In this document: positions 45,083 to 58,200 of the stretch, piece by piece
How the letters are laid out: the number at the start of each line of letters is the position of its first letter
Numbering within the stretch: position 1 is the first letter of the stretch
From: Malaya genurostris
Taxonomy: Eukaryota > Arthropoda > Insecta > Diptera > Culicidae
DNA: 64,000 nt
Reading direction: 5' to 3'
Assembly (NCBI RefSeq): GCF_030247185.1
Contig: NC_080572.1
Span: 171,870,975-171,934,974 of the forward strand
Position numbers and translations under genes: made by a program
The notes under the pieces: generated by a model
What the model saw: only the letters and a program-made list of their open reading frames with translations
Told to the model about the DNA's origin: nothing
Databases searched by the model: none

Positions 45083-45496
45083 GGGAACCGTGGTGAAAAT
45101 CGATCATTTCTTTTCGTGCGTTCGATGGTAGCAGACGTCGCGGGAGATAAACCATCAACCAGCAGCGACGGAGAGAGCACCATCTGCGTGGTTAAAACCT
45201 CAAACGCTCAGGTAGAAACTTTCATTCGCTTGCTGGTCATCAAGGCGAGAAGACTGCCATCATTTGCTTTTCGGTAGTCGTAATGAGAAGTTCAAATTTC
45301 AGATTTCAGTTCCGCAATATAGGTTTAGAATTCAGAACCTGCGTGCTGAAACTGGATTCTGGAACTGTATTCCGGAACTAATTTGAGTTTCGAAATTGCA
45401 ATTCTAGAATTGAAACTGGATTCTGAGTCTGTTATTGATTCTAAATTTAGTTCTTGAACTCAGGATCCAGTTCTTTATTTCAGACTTCTTCTATTC

Positions 45497-45512
45497 GGTT
45501 CTTTTTAGAACC
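45497..45512 (+). promoter_or_regulatory. Histone-mRNA-type 3' stem-loop match
   Basis: GGTTCTTTTTAGAACC forms a 6-bp stem with a 4-nt loop and fits the GGYYYUUHUHARRRCC consensus at every position. A purine-rich stretch (CTAAAGAATTATGCGGAAAT) follows about 12 nt later, where the U7-binding element would be. Function is inferred. Confidence 0.5.
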
Positions 45513-45720
45513 ATAATAATACTCCTAAAGAATTATGCGGAAATTTACTTTACTGTACTCTATAAAACCCATTTTGGTAGTCATGGCGAAAAATCGTCTT
45601 CAAGTTTCAGAGCTTAGTTCTGGAATATGGGTTTAGAATTCAGAGTCTGCGTGCTGAACTAACTCTTCATCGTCACTCGTCAAATCGTCACTCTTCATCA
45701 CGAACGCTTTTATAAAAATT

Positions 45721-45735
45721 TCTTTTCAGAGCCAC
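45721..45735 (+). promoter_or_regulatory. Degenerate histone-type stem-loop
   Basis: TTTCTTTTCAGAGCCACCA retains the loop and 3' arm (AGAGCCACCA) of the histone hairpin, but the 5' arm no longer pairs fully. Confidence 0.4.
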
Positions 45736-46264
45736 CATTTTTTTATTATAAAGAACTATACTGCTTATTACATAATATTTAATTGCGTTTCAGAATGTTT
45801 AATGTAACTAATATGTAATTTAGTCTAGGCGCATCGTTTAAATTTCTAGTAATGAAAGAGGGGAAAGTTGCACAATTCAAACAATTGATCAACTACCAAT
45901 TCGAATTCGGAAGCATAAATAAAGCATGTTATATTCGTATTCACGACATCCAATTATGTCTCTGACATTACACACCCTCATTGCCGTTTCAACCTTCCGA
46001 GTGAACGGACGTTCTTTGTGTTTACTGCGAAAGCGTTGAAATCCAGTGCCGTGTGTGATAAAGTGACCGGGTGATCAAAACTAGATCGCTATTGTGTAAT
46101 AGACAATAGTGCTTTTTACTGTGATAGGTTTTATGCACATTATATACTGAAGCAGTGCATTGTTGTGAGCGGACGATCGAAACAGTACCGTTAGCCGGTG
46201 ATTGTTTGATCGATCAAAACAGTTCCAGCGGTGTAAGTGATATCACTGTGCGGATTACAAAAGA

Positions 46265-47514
46265 GTGTGCTTTTTCCTCTCGGAGGTTTTTTGCACACCA
46301 CCGACCAAGTCTAAGGAAAAAAAATTAAATATCCTAAAAATATCGCGGGACCTGAATTCGCGATATAATACTATAAAAAGTATTGATAGAATACGGCCAG
46401 ACAAGCTCAGGGTCTTGTTTACTAGCTCAAAACAGGCTAATGAGCTTGTACAAAAGGATCCTTTTACGCTGGAGTACCGTGTCTACGTGCCAGCTCGCGA
46501 AGTCGAAATCGACGGTGTGGTCACCGATTCGAGTTTGACTTGCGAGGACATTCTTAAGTACGGGGCGGGTTGTTTTAAGGACCCCTCACTTAAGAACGTC
46601 AAGATACTGGACTGCAAGCGATTGCATTCAGTATCGATCGCAGGGGATGGAACAAAGTCTTATCCCCAATCAGACTCTTATCGTGTGACCTTCGCCGGAT
46701 CGGCTTTGCCTAACTTCATCCTCTTGGACCGGGTTCGTCTGCCTGTTCGTCTTTTTGTACCTCGAGTAATGAATTGTACTAATTGCAAACAATTGGGGCA
46801 TACAGCTACCCATTGCAGCAATAAGCCACGTTGTGGTAACTGTGGGAGGCTCATGCGGACGGCTCTTGCGGTAAGGATGCTGAAAAGTGTCTCTACTGCA
46901 AGGAGGGTCCGCATGACATAATGGTATGTCCTGCGTACAAACTGCGAGGTGATCGAATGAAGCGTTCCCTAAAGGAGCACTCCAAGCGTTCCTTCGCCGA
47001 AATGCTTAAAAGTGCCACCCCTCCTAAACAGACAACGAACCCATATGCCTGCTTGTCAACTGACGAGAGCGATTCTGACGACCCTTTGGAAGGGCCATCT
47101 TCGGCGGTCCCTCATAGCTGTAGGAAAAGAATCAATAAATCCTCTCATAAGCTACCTAGTAAGGGTTCGAAGGTGTCTTCCGAAGGGCTTCGAAAAGTTA
47201 CAGCTAACGGGAATCGGGACACACCACCGAAGCAAAAAGCTCTTGGTCTTGGAAAGCTCAATTCCGAGATGGAATTCCCACGACTTCCCGGGACTACAAA
47301 ATCCCCAAGCGTCCCAGAAAATCTACCAGAGAACCAACTAGGTGCTGGACTTATCAAGTTCTCTGATGTTGTGGACTGGATTTTTACAACCTTCAATATT
47401 TCAGACCCTCTTAGAAGCATTTTAATTGCTTTCATGCCAACAGTAAAAACATATTTGAAGCAGTTGACTGCAAATTGGCCCCTTCTCTCAGCGATTGTAT
47501 CCTTCGATGGCTAA
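46265..47514 (+). pseudogene. I-group LINE ORF1 (Gag-like), frameshifted
   Basis: The product would bind the element RNA. The first frame (46265-46919) has a conserved Gag core (NSRYNTIKSIDRIRPDKLRV) and the zinc knuckle CTNCKQLGHTATHC, then CGNCGR. A single-base indel near 46848 moves the rest of the knuckle region into the next frame, which reads CGKDAEKC and CLYCKEGPHDIMVC before joining the open frame 46921-47514. The tail has a Ser/Asp-rich stretch (STDESDSDD) and a conserved C-terminus. The true start is uncertain; 46265 is the first ATG in frame. Confidence 0.85.
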
Positions 47515-50217
47515 ATCATCCACCGAGGTCACGGATCTAATCACTGTAAAAGAATAGATTCTTTTAAATTTCTAGTAAATAATCTGAAATGTGACGAATT
47601 TGCATTATCCGAAACTTGGCTAACTTCTGAAATACCCTTAAACTTCCACGATTTTAACATTATTCGCCTGGATCGAGATGATCCCTACGGAGGAGTACTT
47701 TTGGGGATCAAAAAGTGCTATTCTTTTTATCGAATTAACCTCCCCTCGATACCATGTATTGAAGTTGTCGCATGTCATGTTACAATCAAAGGCAAGGACC
47801 TTTGTATTGCTTCCATCTACATTCCCCCTAGAGCCTTGGTTGGGCATCGGCGGCTCAGTGATATCATAGAGCTCCTTCCCGCACCGACGTTGATTTTAGG
47901 AGACTTTAACTCACACGGTACGGGATGAGGCTGTCTTCACGACGATAGCAGATCAGCTATGATCCATGATATTTGCGACAACTTCAATATGACAATCTTG
48001 AATACGGGAGAAATGACACGGATTCCTGCACCACCAGCAAGACCAAGTGCGCTGGATTTATCCCTTTGCTCAACATCGCTACGGTTGGATTGCACGTGGG
48101 AGGTAATTCCTGATCCCCACGGTAGCGATCATCTACCGATCGCAATATCAATCACCAGCGGCTCAAAACCATCGAAGAAAATCAATGTTTCGTATGACCT
48201 CACACGAAATATTGATTGGAATAGCTATGCGACTTCGATATCTGAGAAACTTGAAAGAACTCAACAACTTCCTCCGGTGGAAGAGTACACGTTTTTGGCT
48301 GGCTTGATTCTCGATACTGCGATTCAAGCTCAGACGAAACGTGTACCCGGCGCAAAAACTAACATCCGTCCTCCCAACCCGTGGTGGGACAAAGAGTGCA
48401 CAAATTTAAACGCGGAGAGAGCCTCCGCGTATAAAGTATTTAGAAAAAATGGAACACCTGATAATTACCGGAATTACGCGGCGTTAGACGTTAAAACTAA
48501 GAACTTGATTAGAGCCAAGAAACGAGGTTACTGGCGTCGGTTTATAGACGGCTTAACGAAAGAAACATCTATGAGCACTCTTTGGAACACAGCCCGACGA
48601 ATGCGCAATCATAACACCACGAATGAAAGCGAGGAATATTCCAACCGCTGGATATTCGATTTCGCTAAAAAAGTATGCCCAGACTCTGTTCCGGAACAGA
48701 AGATCACCCGCGCCGCGACTCCAAATACAAACGAAACACCGTTTTCGATGGTAGAGCTCTCACTAGCACTTTTGTCATGTAACAATAAAGCCCCGGGATT
48801 AGACAGAATAAAATTCAACTTGTTGAAAAATCTGCCTGACCCCGCCAAAAGGCGCTTGCTGAATTTATTCAACAAGTTCCTCACGGGTAATATTGTCCCA
48901 CACGACTGGAGACAAGTGAGAGTTATCGCCATTCAAAAACCAGGGAAACCAGCCTCCGATCACAATTCGTATCGGCCGATTGCCATGCTTTCCTGTATCC
49001 GCAAGTTATTCGAAAAAATGATTCTTTTCCGTCTAGACAATTGGGTCGAGACTAATGGCTTACTTTCAGATACACAATTTGGCTTCCGCAGGGGCAAAGG
49101 AACGAACGATTGTCTTGCGTTGCTCTCAACAGAAATTCAAATGGCATTTGCTCGTAAAGAACAAATGGCGTCAGTTTTCCTAGACATTAAGGGGGCTTTT
49201 GACTCAGTTTCTATAAATATCCTATCTGAGAAGTTGCATCAGCATGGTCTTTCGCCAGTTTTGAACAACTTTTTACATAATCTATTGTCTGAGAAACACA
49301 TGTACTTCGCGCATGGTGATTTGTCGACAATACGATTCAGCTACATGGGTCTTCCTCAGGGCTCATGCTTAAGCCCCCTTTTATACAATTTTTACGTAAG
49401 TAATATCGATGAATGTATCAACACATCTTGCACGCTAAGACAACTTGCCGACGACTGCGTTGTGTCTATTATAAAACCCAAAGCTGCCGATCTCCAAGGA
49501 CCATTACAAGATACTCTCGACAACTTGTCGACATGGGCTCTTCAAATGGGTATCGAGTTCTCTACGGAGAAAACTGAGCTGGTTGTATTTTCCAGGAAGC
49601 GAGAACCAGCACAATTACAGCTTCAACTAAGGGGTGAAAACATAGCTCAGGTCTTCACATTCAAATATCTCGGGGTCTGGTTCGACTCCAAAGGCACCTG
49701 GGGATGTCACATTAGGTATCTGAAACAAAAATGCCAGCAGAGAATCAACTTTCTTCGTACAATAACCGGATCATGGTGGGGTGCCCACCCAGGAGACCTG
49801 ATCAGGTTGTACCAAACAACGATATTGTCCGTGATGGAATACGGATGCTTCTGCTTCCGATCCGTGGCGAACACTCATTTCATCAAGCTGGAAAGAATTC
49901 AGTATCGTTGTTTGCGTATTGCCTTGGGTTGCATGCAATCGACTCATACGATGAGCCTCGAAGTGCTGGCTGGCGTTCTTCCATTGAAAAACCGGTTCTG
50001 GGATCTCTCATATCGTTTGCTCATTCGATGCGACATTTTGAATCCTCTGGTGATTGAAAACTTCGAAAGGTTAGTTGAGCTTAACTCTCAAACCCGTTTT
50101 ATGTCCTTGTATTTTGATTACATGGCTCAGAATATTAATCCTTCTTCGTTTGTTTCCAACCGTGCTCATTTCTTGGATACTTTTGATTCTGCTGTGTTTT
50201 TCGACACATCCATGTAG
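47507..50217 (+). pseudogene. I-group LINE ORF2, endonuclease and reverse transcriptase part
   Basis: The ATG at 47507 (MAKSSTEVTDLITV) overlaps the ORF1 stop at 47512-47514. A small deletion near 47548 removes the WN-containing start of the endonuclease and shifts the frame. From about 47550 the frame is continuous: CDEFALSETW, GDFN at 47899-47910, then TGA at 47926-47928 (a tryptophan position in relatives), then SDHLPI. The RT keeps KAPGLDRIKF, SYRPIAMLSC, FLDIKGAFDSV, LPQGSCLSPLLYN and LADD. A second in-frame TAG at 50215-50217 separates it from the RNase H part. The catalytic aspartates of the RT are intact. Confidence 0.88.
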
Positions 50218-51159
50218 GAAGAGATTTATGGAATTCCGGATCACGGACGCCCTCAAGTGGCCCCTAATATCTTTAATAACAAATTTAGAACAGTCAACTG
50301 TGAAAATATGTTTTATACTGACGGATCAAACATCCACAAGTCCACAGGCTTCGGCATCTTCAATCAGAACATCACCGCTTCGTACAAACTCAGTGATCCG
50401 GCTTCAGTTTACGTCGCAGAATTAGCTGCTATTCAGTACACCCTCGAGATCATTGAAACCCTGCCCAAAGACCATTACTTCATTGTCACGGACAGTCTAA
50501 GCTCAATAGAAGCTCTCCGGGCAATGAAGCCAGGAAAGTATCCCCCATATTTCCTGGGGAAAATACGGGAACACTTGCGAACTTTATCTGAACGGTCTTA
50601 TTCAATATCGTTAGTCTGGGTCCCTTCGCATTGTTCCATTCCAGGCAATGAAAAGGCTGACTCGCTGGCTAAAGTGGGCGCATTAGAAGGTGATATTTAT
50701 GAAAGACCAATCTGCTTCAATAAATTTTTCAGTATTTCTCGTCAGAAAACTCTCGAAAGTTGGCAAACTTCATGGACGAATGACGAACTGGGACGATGGC
50801 TACACTCCATTATCCCCAAGGTATCGACGAAACCTTGGTTCAAGGGGATGAACGTGAGTCGTGATTACATTCGCGTTATGTCACGGCTCGTGTCAAATCA
50901 CTATACATTCAACGCACATCTCCGGCGTATCGGGATCGTGGAGAACGGGCTCTGCACCTGTGGCGACGGTTATCAGGACATCGAGCATGTCGTGTGGTCG
51001 TGCGTAGAGTATCGCGACGCCAGGTCGAAGCTACTGGAATCCCTCAGGGCCCGAGGTAGACCGCCTGAGGTTCCGGTTCGGGATGTGTTGGCGAGTCGGG
51101 ATAGTTCATATATGCTTCTCATATACCAGTACCTTAAACACATTAATATGCAAGTGTAA
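50218..51159 (+). pseudogene. I-group LINE ORF2, RNase H and C-terminal domain
   Basis: It continues in the same frame after the TAG. The RNase H fold has all expected acidic residues: FYTDGS, AELAAIQYT, VTDSLSS and SIPGNEKADSLAK, with the histidine in WVPSHC. RNase H would remove the RNA strand during second-strand synthesis. The C-terminal segment (NHYTFNAHLRRIGI, CTCGDGYQDIEHVVWSC) is the conserved CCHC-like tail of I/LOA/R1-type LINEs. Stop at 51157-51159. Confidence 0.88.
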
Positions 51160-52049
51160 TCTGTTACATCTCACTTAGAAAGTATGATCTCCACCTACAG
51201 GTTCGACACTAACATCCGCCCGATTCTCTCGATCCCAGTCCTTGTCCACCATCTTCATTGGAGCTAACAAGATCTTTTTTTTTGTCACTAACTTTTTCGT
51301 TCCCCCTTCCCTGTTTCTTCTCCATCTCGATGGCAACTAATTAGATCTCTGTCGTTTCCAAACATTTTGTTCCCACACCCCCTTTTTACCCCGTTTCCCA
51401 CAGTATTTACTTTTTTTCATTCTCTTCCGTAACATCACCATCACCGCCTACGGAAGACCGCTCCAGTCGATGACCAGCATGCGGGCCACCCGCCGGGCCT
51501 TCGTAGCCTGGGGGTGTTTCCCGCGGACCCACACGGACCGAAGAATGCGGCCAACATAGAAAATTACCAACGCCATCTGGAATCTTCTCATCCTAAATTC
51601 AATTCACCGGCCACTACCGATCGCCAGCTGAAAGCTGGATTCTCGAGAATCCGCGACCCCGATACTACATTATATAATGATACTATTCTAGTTTTAAGTT
51701 AGACGATAATTAAGATTAGTAAATACCCTTGGCATCTTAGAGCGTAAGCAGTGTGCCTTAATATTATATTATATAACCGTCGCTCTAAGCAAAGGCTTGA
51801 ACATTTGAGGACCTATCAATCTTCAATCCCGAAGCCGGAACCCGGGTCCGATTATTTATTAATTGTGTTGCACTATATAACCTTTCATTTAAAATTAAAT
51901 TTGCAAAAATCGGTTTACCCTCTGAAAAAATGAGTAAATTGCATTTTAAAGTGTGTGACCACTATCTCCGGAACTGTAATTTGAGGACCGACATAATCGA
52001 AGTCTAATGGATACCAACTAGCACGACTCACAAATTGAAGTAATTTTGA

Positions 52050-52925
52050 GCGTAGCTAAGGATTTTTAAGGCGTTTTTGTACTGTATTTATGTGTTTAAA
52101 CACTCATCACTCTCTAATTCCGGAAATCAGATTCGGATAAAATGTGGGTTTTTTTCATATAAGACCTTAATGCCCAACAAGAGCTACGAATTAAAATAGT
52201 TTTTACTGTTTTGAATGAGAGCTGGAAATTTTTAACATTCATCACTTTATAGATCCGGAACCGGAAGTTAGATCCGGATTAAATTTGGAATGTTGGAATG
52301 TATTTATGAGATCTCATTTACTTCATGTTTAGTTTTCGACTCGTCAGTGTCTACCCGTAAATGTTGAACTGTTATACTACTCACCAGATAAACATAAATC
52401 GCTTAACAGACATAACGATTTAGCAACTTTATGTCTGCTTATCGGTTTATGATGAACTGCTGAGCTCATAAACTGTTACGCATTGACGAGTCGAAGACGG
52501 AACATAAAATATGCGAAGACAGAACATAAGCCCCATGCACGAAAATTGGTTAACCTCTAAATGACCATTATAGGACCTTGAAAATATCGGCCTAGCCGTC
52601 TTTAAGATCACTATTTCCAGTACTTGTGGAACCGGAAACTGGGAAGCGGTGTAACTGAAGTGAGATTATTTAACATTTTACTAGAAAGATGTACAAATCT
52701 GAGAAATTATGAAACAATTTTTAAAAACTTCATAAATTCTCGAGCCGAAGCTCAGATCAAGATGAAGTTTAGGAATTTCGTTTCAGCCATCTTCTAGAAA
52801 AGTTTACTTACACACAAACATTCTTCGTTCTCGACGAACCGAATCGAATGGCGTATGATCTCGACCGGGATGCCTCGATTCAAAAAACAGTTTTCACAGT
52901 GACTGTATAACCTTTCTATATGAGT
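52050..52925. repeat. Large dispersed repeat family fragment
   Basis: It contains repeated CCGGAAATCAGATTCGGAT / CCGGAACCGGAAGTTAGATC units, an inverted pair around 52338 (CGACTCGTCAGTG) and 52483 (CATTGACGAGTCG), and a CCTTTCTATATGAG edge at 52910. Confidence 0.6.
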
Positions 52926-54929
52926 TAAAGAAACCATTGATTCTGACAATTGTATTATATTAAGCCGGCTGTTGGTGTGTTCAGATTTTTGTTTTCTTTT
53001 TGTTGTCATTATTCTGAATCAAATCATTAACAGTGATAGGAGAAGTTTTAAATTAAAGAACCGTCGGATGAAATTGAATGGTCATTAAAATTGATATTGT
53101 ATGACAAACGTTTTAGTGTAAAAATGCAGGTGCCCGTCACATCGCAAATATTCCAGTCTTTGCATTCCGTAAATTGTTGGGTGCTAAAACAGTGTTTTTC
53201 TCGTTATAAGAAAATAATTTATCAATTATAAAACTAACAGTTTTAAAAAATCTATTCAAGGTTGCTGATCCTATCAATGAAACATTACTCGTGAACTATT
53301 TTCTTCACCGGCGATGCTCTACCCGTGCGGCGAGCAGTTTGTATATATTCCGTGTCTGCTTTATTCATTCTTTTCTTCCACTCAGAGAATTGAACCGCTT
53401 GGCAAAGCAAGCAAGCATCTTATATGCACTCTGTTGACTCACAGTGAGTTCGTTTCGAAGCATTTAGGTAGAAAGCTATTCGGTGGTGATGATGACTCGC
53501 GTTGAGTCGAATTTTCTACTCACGGTGATTCGTTCTCTGCGACGTATGGCGGTACAACTGAATGACCGCCCAGGATAAAATTTTATTCCTGTATAAAGCT
53601 TATAAGAAAGATGTCGAATCTTTTTGAATTGTCTTCACTGCACATTTCTTCGGTGTTTGCTATACTTTAATCGTGATTTGTAGAGTTAGGGACAACTTTG
53701 ATACCTACCAGAATATGTTATTGATTAAACATCAAACTGTAAAGGGTTATTAATGGAGCGTTTTTGTGTGTCGTAAATATGTAACTTTCACTCCTATTCC
53801 GTAGTTCTATAATAAATTCATTTTGTGTTTCGATCGAGTTCGACTTTTCCAAACAAATTATACCTCATTCGAAATGCCAAATTGGTATTTTTCATTCGGT
53901 CGAATGTAGGGTTGTTTATTATGCCTGAGAAATAATAGTCCCAAGTTTTTGTCAATTATTATTGTTTCTCATGATCGTGAAACTATTTATATACCGATTA
54001 CAAAGCCATTCGACGATCGTTTCCTTAATAATTATAAACATATGTGATGATTGCTTTTAATTTCATGTTAATCATTCATAATAAACTAATAGTATTTGTA
54101 TTGACTTCGAGACAAGTTGTGTCGAACCAAGTCAACTACCAAAAAGATTGAGACCAACTTTGATGATAAACACTATTACTTCGTACAAATACTAGAAGAA
54201 CCATAAACACCAAATAATTCCGTCACATTCAATATACAGGGCGTTAGAGCTACAATATAATAGAAACTAAAACCGAAATAGAACTTCTATAATTTTGTAT
54301 AAGGCACTAATTTGGAGGCCAACATAAGATTTTACTGAAGAATGATATTTCTATTATTATCAAAAACAAACAAACTCTCTACAGTTACTTGTTGGAAACT
54401 GTGCCAAGGAAAATCGTGCAATGAAGACCTTCCCCAGTTTCCAATAACGAAATAAATATCTAAAAATCAATTATCATACAATCAAACACAACAAAATTAT
54501 CTGTCTCGTGACATCAGTGACGTTAAATATAGTGGAATTAAATGCATATTTTTTTTCTTGATCCTATATTCTCCTACTATCTCCTGATTATGTGATAACA
54601 GAATTATATTTCATTTGAACTCTTTGTATGTGATCCTTGAAGTATTCACGTAAAATTTTTTATGCTCAACATAGTTTTAAGGTAAATAATACAATGAGTA
54701 GTTTCAAAACTGAATGTGTGATATGAGTAACAAAAATTCTAAATCGCACTATCTGACAAATCGATAAACCACGCGGATTGTGTTATTTTTCAAATTGAAA
54801 TCGTTTCCTCTGTAATATGAATATTGTAAAATGTTATGAAATTGAATTTACAATTTCTTCTAGTGGAGGTTCTTTTTTAAAAAAAGCTAAACCGATCACT
54901 TCGGGAGTCAATTGTAGAACATTTTATTT
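52926..54929. other. AT-rich spacer
   Basis: The 63-codon ORF at 53314-53505 lies in a slightly GC-richer block with palindromes such as GACTCACAGTGAGTTC. No recognised gene or repeat. Confidence 0.35.
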
Positions 54930-55260
54930 TCAATACATTTTTGACAGCAATATCAGATTGTAATCTTAATTTGATTTCAGCTCATCAATTTCTCAACTGA
55001 TATCACATTACGTTATTATTTTGCTGTTTGCTTTTGGAAAAAAAACTTACGAGGCAATAGTTTTGTGAAATTCCAAAAATGATAATATTAAATGCAAAAA
55101 TTTAATGAATGCATTAAAATAGGACTAAGTTAATAAGGCGATACAAAAATGCAAAAGTAAATTTCAATGGAACATATATTCCTCCAATTTTATGTTGCGT
55201 TTTACAAAATGCTTCGACATCCTGTGGCAGTTGGCCGGAACCACAACCGTGATTCTCAAT
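54930..55260 (+). repeat. Dispersed repeat, copy 2 of the 25.0-kb pair
   Basis: Collinear with 25040-25375; see that entry for shared blocks. It lacks the ORF seen in the partner. Confidence 0.7.
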
Positions 55261-58200
55261 TTAAAAGTCTTAATTTCCTGATCGTAGTACAGTTATTCTA
55301 ATCGATAATTTGCGTAGATGTATGGTAAAAGATGCTGAATGAGTATTTAGTTAGTAATGACTATTTCTTTGTTAGCCATTCTTCTTAATTGCTTTGATTT
55401 TTGCAGAGCAAGCAGTTACATGGCGTCTCAGTAGATTCAAACGTTGTGGAAAACCCTGCACTCCTATTACTTCTATAAATCAAATCTATGCGAAGAAGCG
55501 TTAAATTGTGTTTAATATAATAAAAACATGAGAAAATAAATCATCCCTGGAATTAAAAGATTAGACTTGCCTCTATAATCAATATTCAGAATATATTTTT
55601 GTCACTCTATTTGCATTGCATATTGATATTGCGTATTGGACTTGATCATTCATAATCATATGTGATTTTAAAAAATATCACTGTAGATATTTCAGTCCAT
55701 TTTCAAAATCATAAATAAAATAAATATCAAACCAACCCGAAAGAGAATCAAAAGTGTTGCTACAGTTATATGTGGAAAATATTTCCTTTTATTTTATTTC
55801 TTATATAAGCCATATAAACTGCAAAATTTTCACTTTACAAAAGTGATTGTCCTCAGGTGATTCAACTCCAGCTTTTTTAAAATCTATCTGCCATTACTTG
55901 CCGCAAAATTTCAACAGCACGGAGTACGAACGTGAGAATAGTATTCGGTGAAATCTGAATAAACTGTTTCATTAGTTTTATTGCAGTAGGAAGTACATTA
56001 TATGTACATTAGTATACGATTTTAAACGACGTTTTGAAGTAGACTATCAGGTCTATTTATCAGTTTAATTTTTATCCAACCCAATCGTTTCGCCATCTTC
56101 CAATAATAAGTAATGATATTACGTTTAAAGTTTTCCAAGCTAATTTGTGATGTTCAACGCACACTTTTTATCAGGGCAATATCTACGAGACAATTAAACT
56201 AAGCAAAATAAAAAATTGCTTCCATCGCATCGCTAATTTTTGTCTTCAATTTTTTTCGTACACTTGCATTCATGATTGCTGGCATTTTGACTCGCAGTGA
56301 GTCAAAAATTGACTCAATGTAAGCGCTACTCGTGCCTGATGATACCTGCTCTTGAAATAGTAGAGAATGGCTCACGGCGGAATAGCAACAAGCATGAAAA
56401 GCAAGATCTCTTCTCTCTTGCGAGTCGCTCAGGCAGTCACATATTGAGCATAGCTTTTGCCTCGTCCGGCATTACATGCTTTGCTGTCTCCGTTCTTGAA
56501 TCGTTCGCAGGCGATGAACGTTAATGAGTTGCGTGAGGCGAATTTCAGCAACCCTGAATCTATTTGAAAACGAATATTTATTTACTCGTTAATCAATTTA
56601 TTCCTATTTTTCATATGAGGAGAGTTGGCATCACTGGTAGTACGATGCCTAAGTGTTGCTCTCAAAAATGTCTAGTTTCAATGTGTATCAAAAAACATAT
56701 AGTGAAGTAATTGGTCGATACAATTATTTTGACTGATAATGCAGCTGTGGTAAATGTGTGTTGATTAATGAAAAGACGTCAATGCTGACGCACTGATGAG
56801 TCGAAGTCGAAACGTAAGCATATGAAAATGGTTTTGTGCGTCTAGAATACATTTGGGGGTAAAAATCTTTTCCCCTTCAAATTACCATGATGAAAAGTGT
56901 TATTTGTTGAATAATGCTGATTCGGGAAACTGGACAATGTTCGAACGATGGATACTGCGAATTGACCACCTTAAATTAAACTGTGCCAACCGAAGTGCCA
57001 TCTGCATATCATTGTTGGTGTTATCAGATTTATGTTATCAGATTTTTATGGCTTGTGTGAAAATTTACAAGTCAATCGTGTGATTTATGCTGAAAATCTA
57101 AAAGCTTTGCAGTAAACCCTGCATTGTCCGGAGTTTTACTAGTTTCGGAAGAAATTTCGTATTTTAGTAGGAAGTGCATATTAATACAAAACGCGTTTAA
57201 AATTCAACGTATTATCGGTAGCCGGCTACCCTTAGCAATAAACACATGATTATATTATTCGAAAATATACTAACAAACAATCCATTCCTGTGATGCATGT
57301 GATAATGCAGAGGATTCCTCGGTTTCCAGTAGCAACATGCATTGAAACAGCAATCCCTCGTTCCTAAATAGTTCTGCATATGGACGTGGCCGGCGTCGGT
57401 ATTGATTCAAAACAGTATAAATGAAAATAACTATTAAAATGAATATAAAATAAATTAAATTCTTTCTTTCACATCGAAACTGTATCAGTATGATTTACCA
57501 GAGTTTGCACCCGCTCGGGCAGAATACGGTTACATGTCGCTGAGCGCTGTGCAATATCCCGCTTTGCGTCGAGAAAACATTTTTCTTTCCGACTCGTAAT
57601 AAACACAATAGTGCTCAGAAATATTTCATACATATAAAACTTCTACAAAACAGTTGACAAAAACGCATGGTAAAGTTCGAGGGAGGTTAAAAACGAAATT
57701 CCAATTTATTCGCCCGTTTGCCTCCCGTTTTCCTAAATTCAAATGCGCGAGAAAACCCATCTTTTAAAACCCTGATTTTACAAACATTATCACATACTCA
57801 CAAAGCGAATGAATGTCGATTGCATGGCTTTATTTCTGTTGATCTCATTGTTTGTGTAAGGACACACGATGGACGATGGTGCTTTCAGGAAAGAACGAAG
57901 TATAGAGCTCGTAAGCAGTATGGGGTGGTTAATTCATTTCTTTTTGTTTCTATTTGCCCGTACTATGATATGTGAATAGTAATCTCTAAACGAAAGTTGT
58001 GAGTATGTATATTAAACTCTTACTTACAACTGACACTCTTGCAAGAGATTCACCAGATGTAGCGTAACTGTAAATTATTGAATTTTTTGCGGGAAAATGT
58101 TATAACTGAGCATGAAGATACACTCAGAGTTGAAAAATTACGATTACACCAATTACAGAATACATCGAACTGTCGTTGAAGTTCAGCACAGTTCTCTCTA

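Larger units (their letters stand above)
44755..45978 (+). repeat. Promoter-bearing, histone-like repeat, copy 2
   Basis: It is collinear with 35690-37262. It contains a TATA box (45075-45082) and a 50-codon ORF starting at 45125 in a good context (MVADVAGDKPSTSSDGE...; no known domain). Two stretches resemble the 3' processing hairpin of replication-dependent histone mRNAs: a perfect one at 45497-45512 and a degenerate one at 45721-45735. An internal duplication of about 80 bp (45268-45350 and 45577-45658) separates them. I infer descent from a histone-type transcription unit that lost its coding region. A coincidental match within an unrelated repeat is the alternative. Confidence 0.5.
45979..51775 (+). 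mobile_element. I-group non-LTR retrotransposon, recently inactivated
   Basis: In order: a 5' UTR starting near CATTGCCGTTTC, ORF1 with CCHC knuckles, an ORF2 that overlaps the ORF1 stop by 8 nt and encodes endonuclease, reverse transcriptase and RNase H, and a pyrimidine-rich 3' UTR. The 3' end lies near the TTAATATTATATTATATAA stretch at 51758-51776. RNase H after the RT and the CTCGDGYQDIEHVVW C-terminus fit the I/LOA-type LINEs of mosquitoes. Lesions are few, so inactivation seems recent. Borders are approximate and no target duplication was recognised. Confidence 0.85.
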
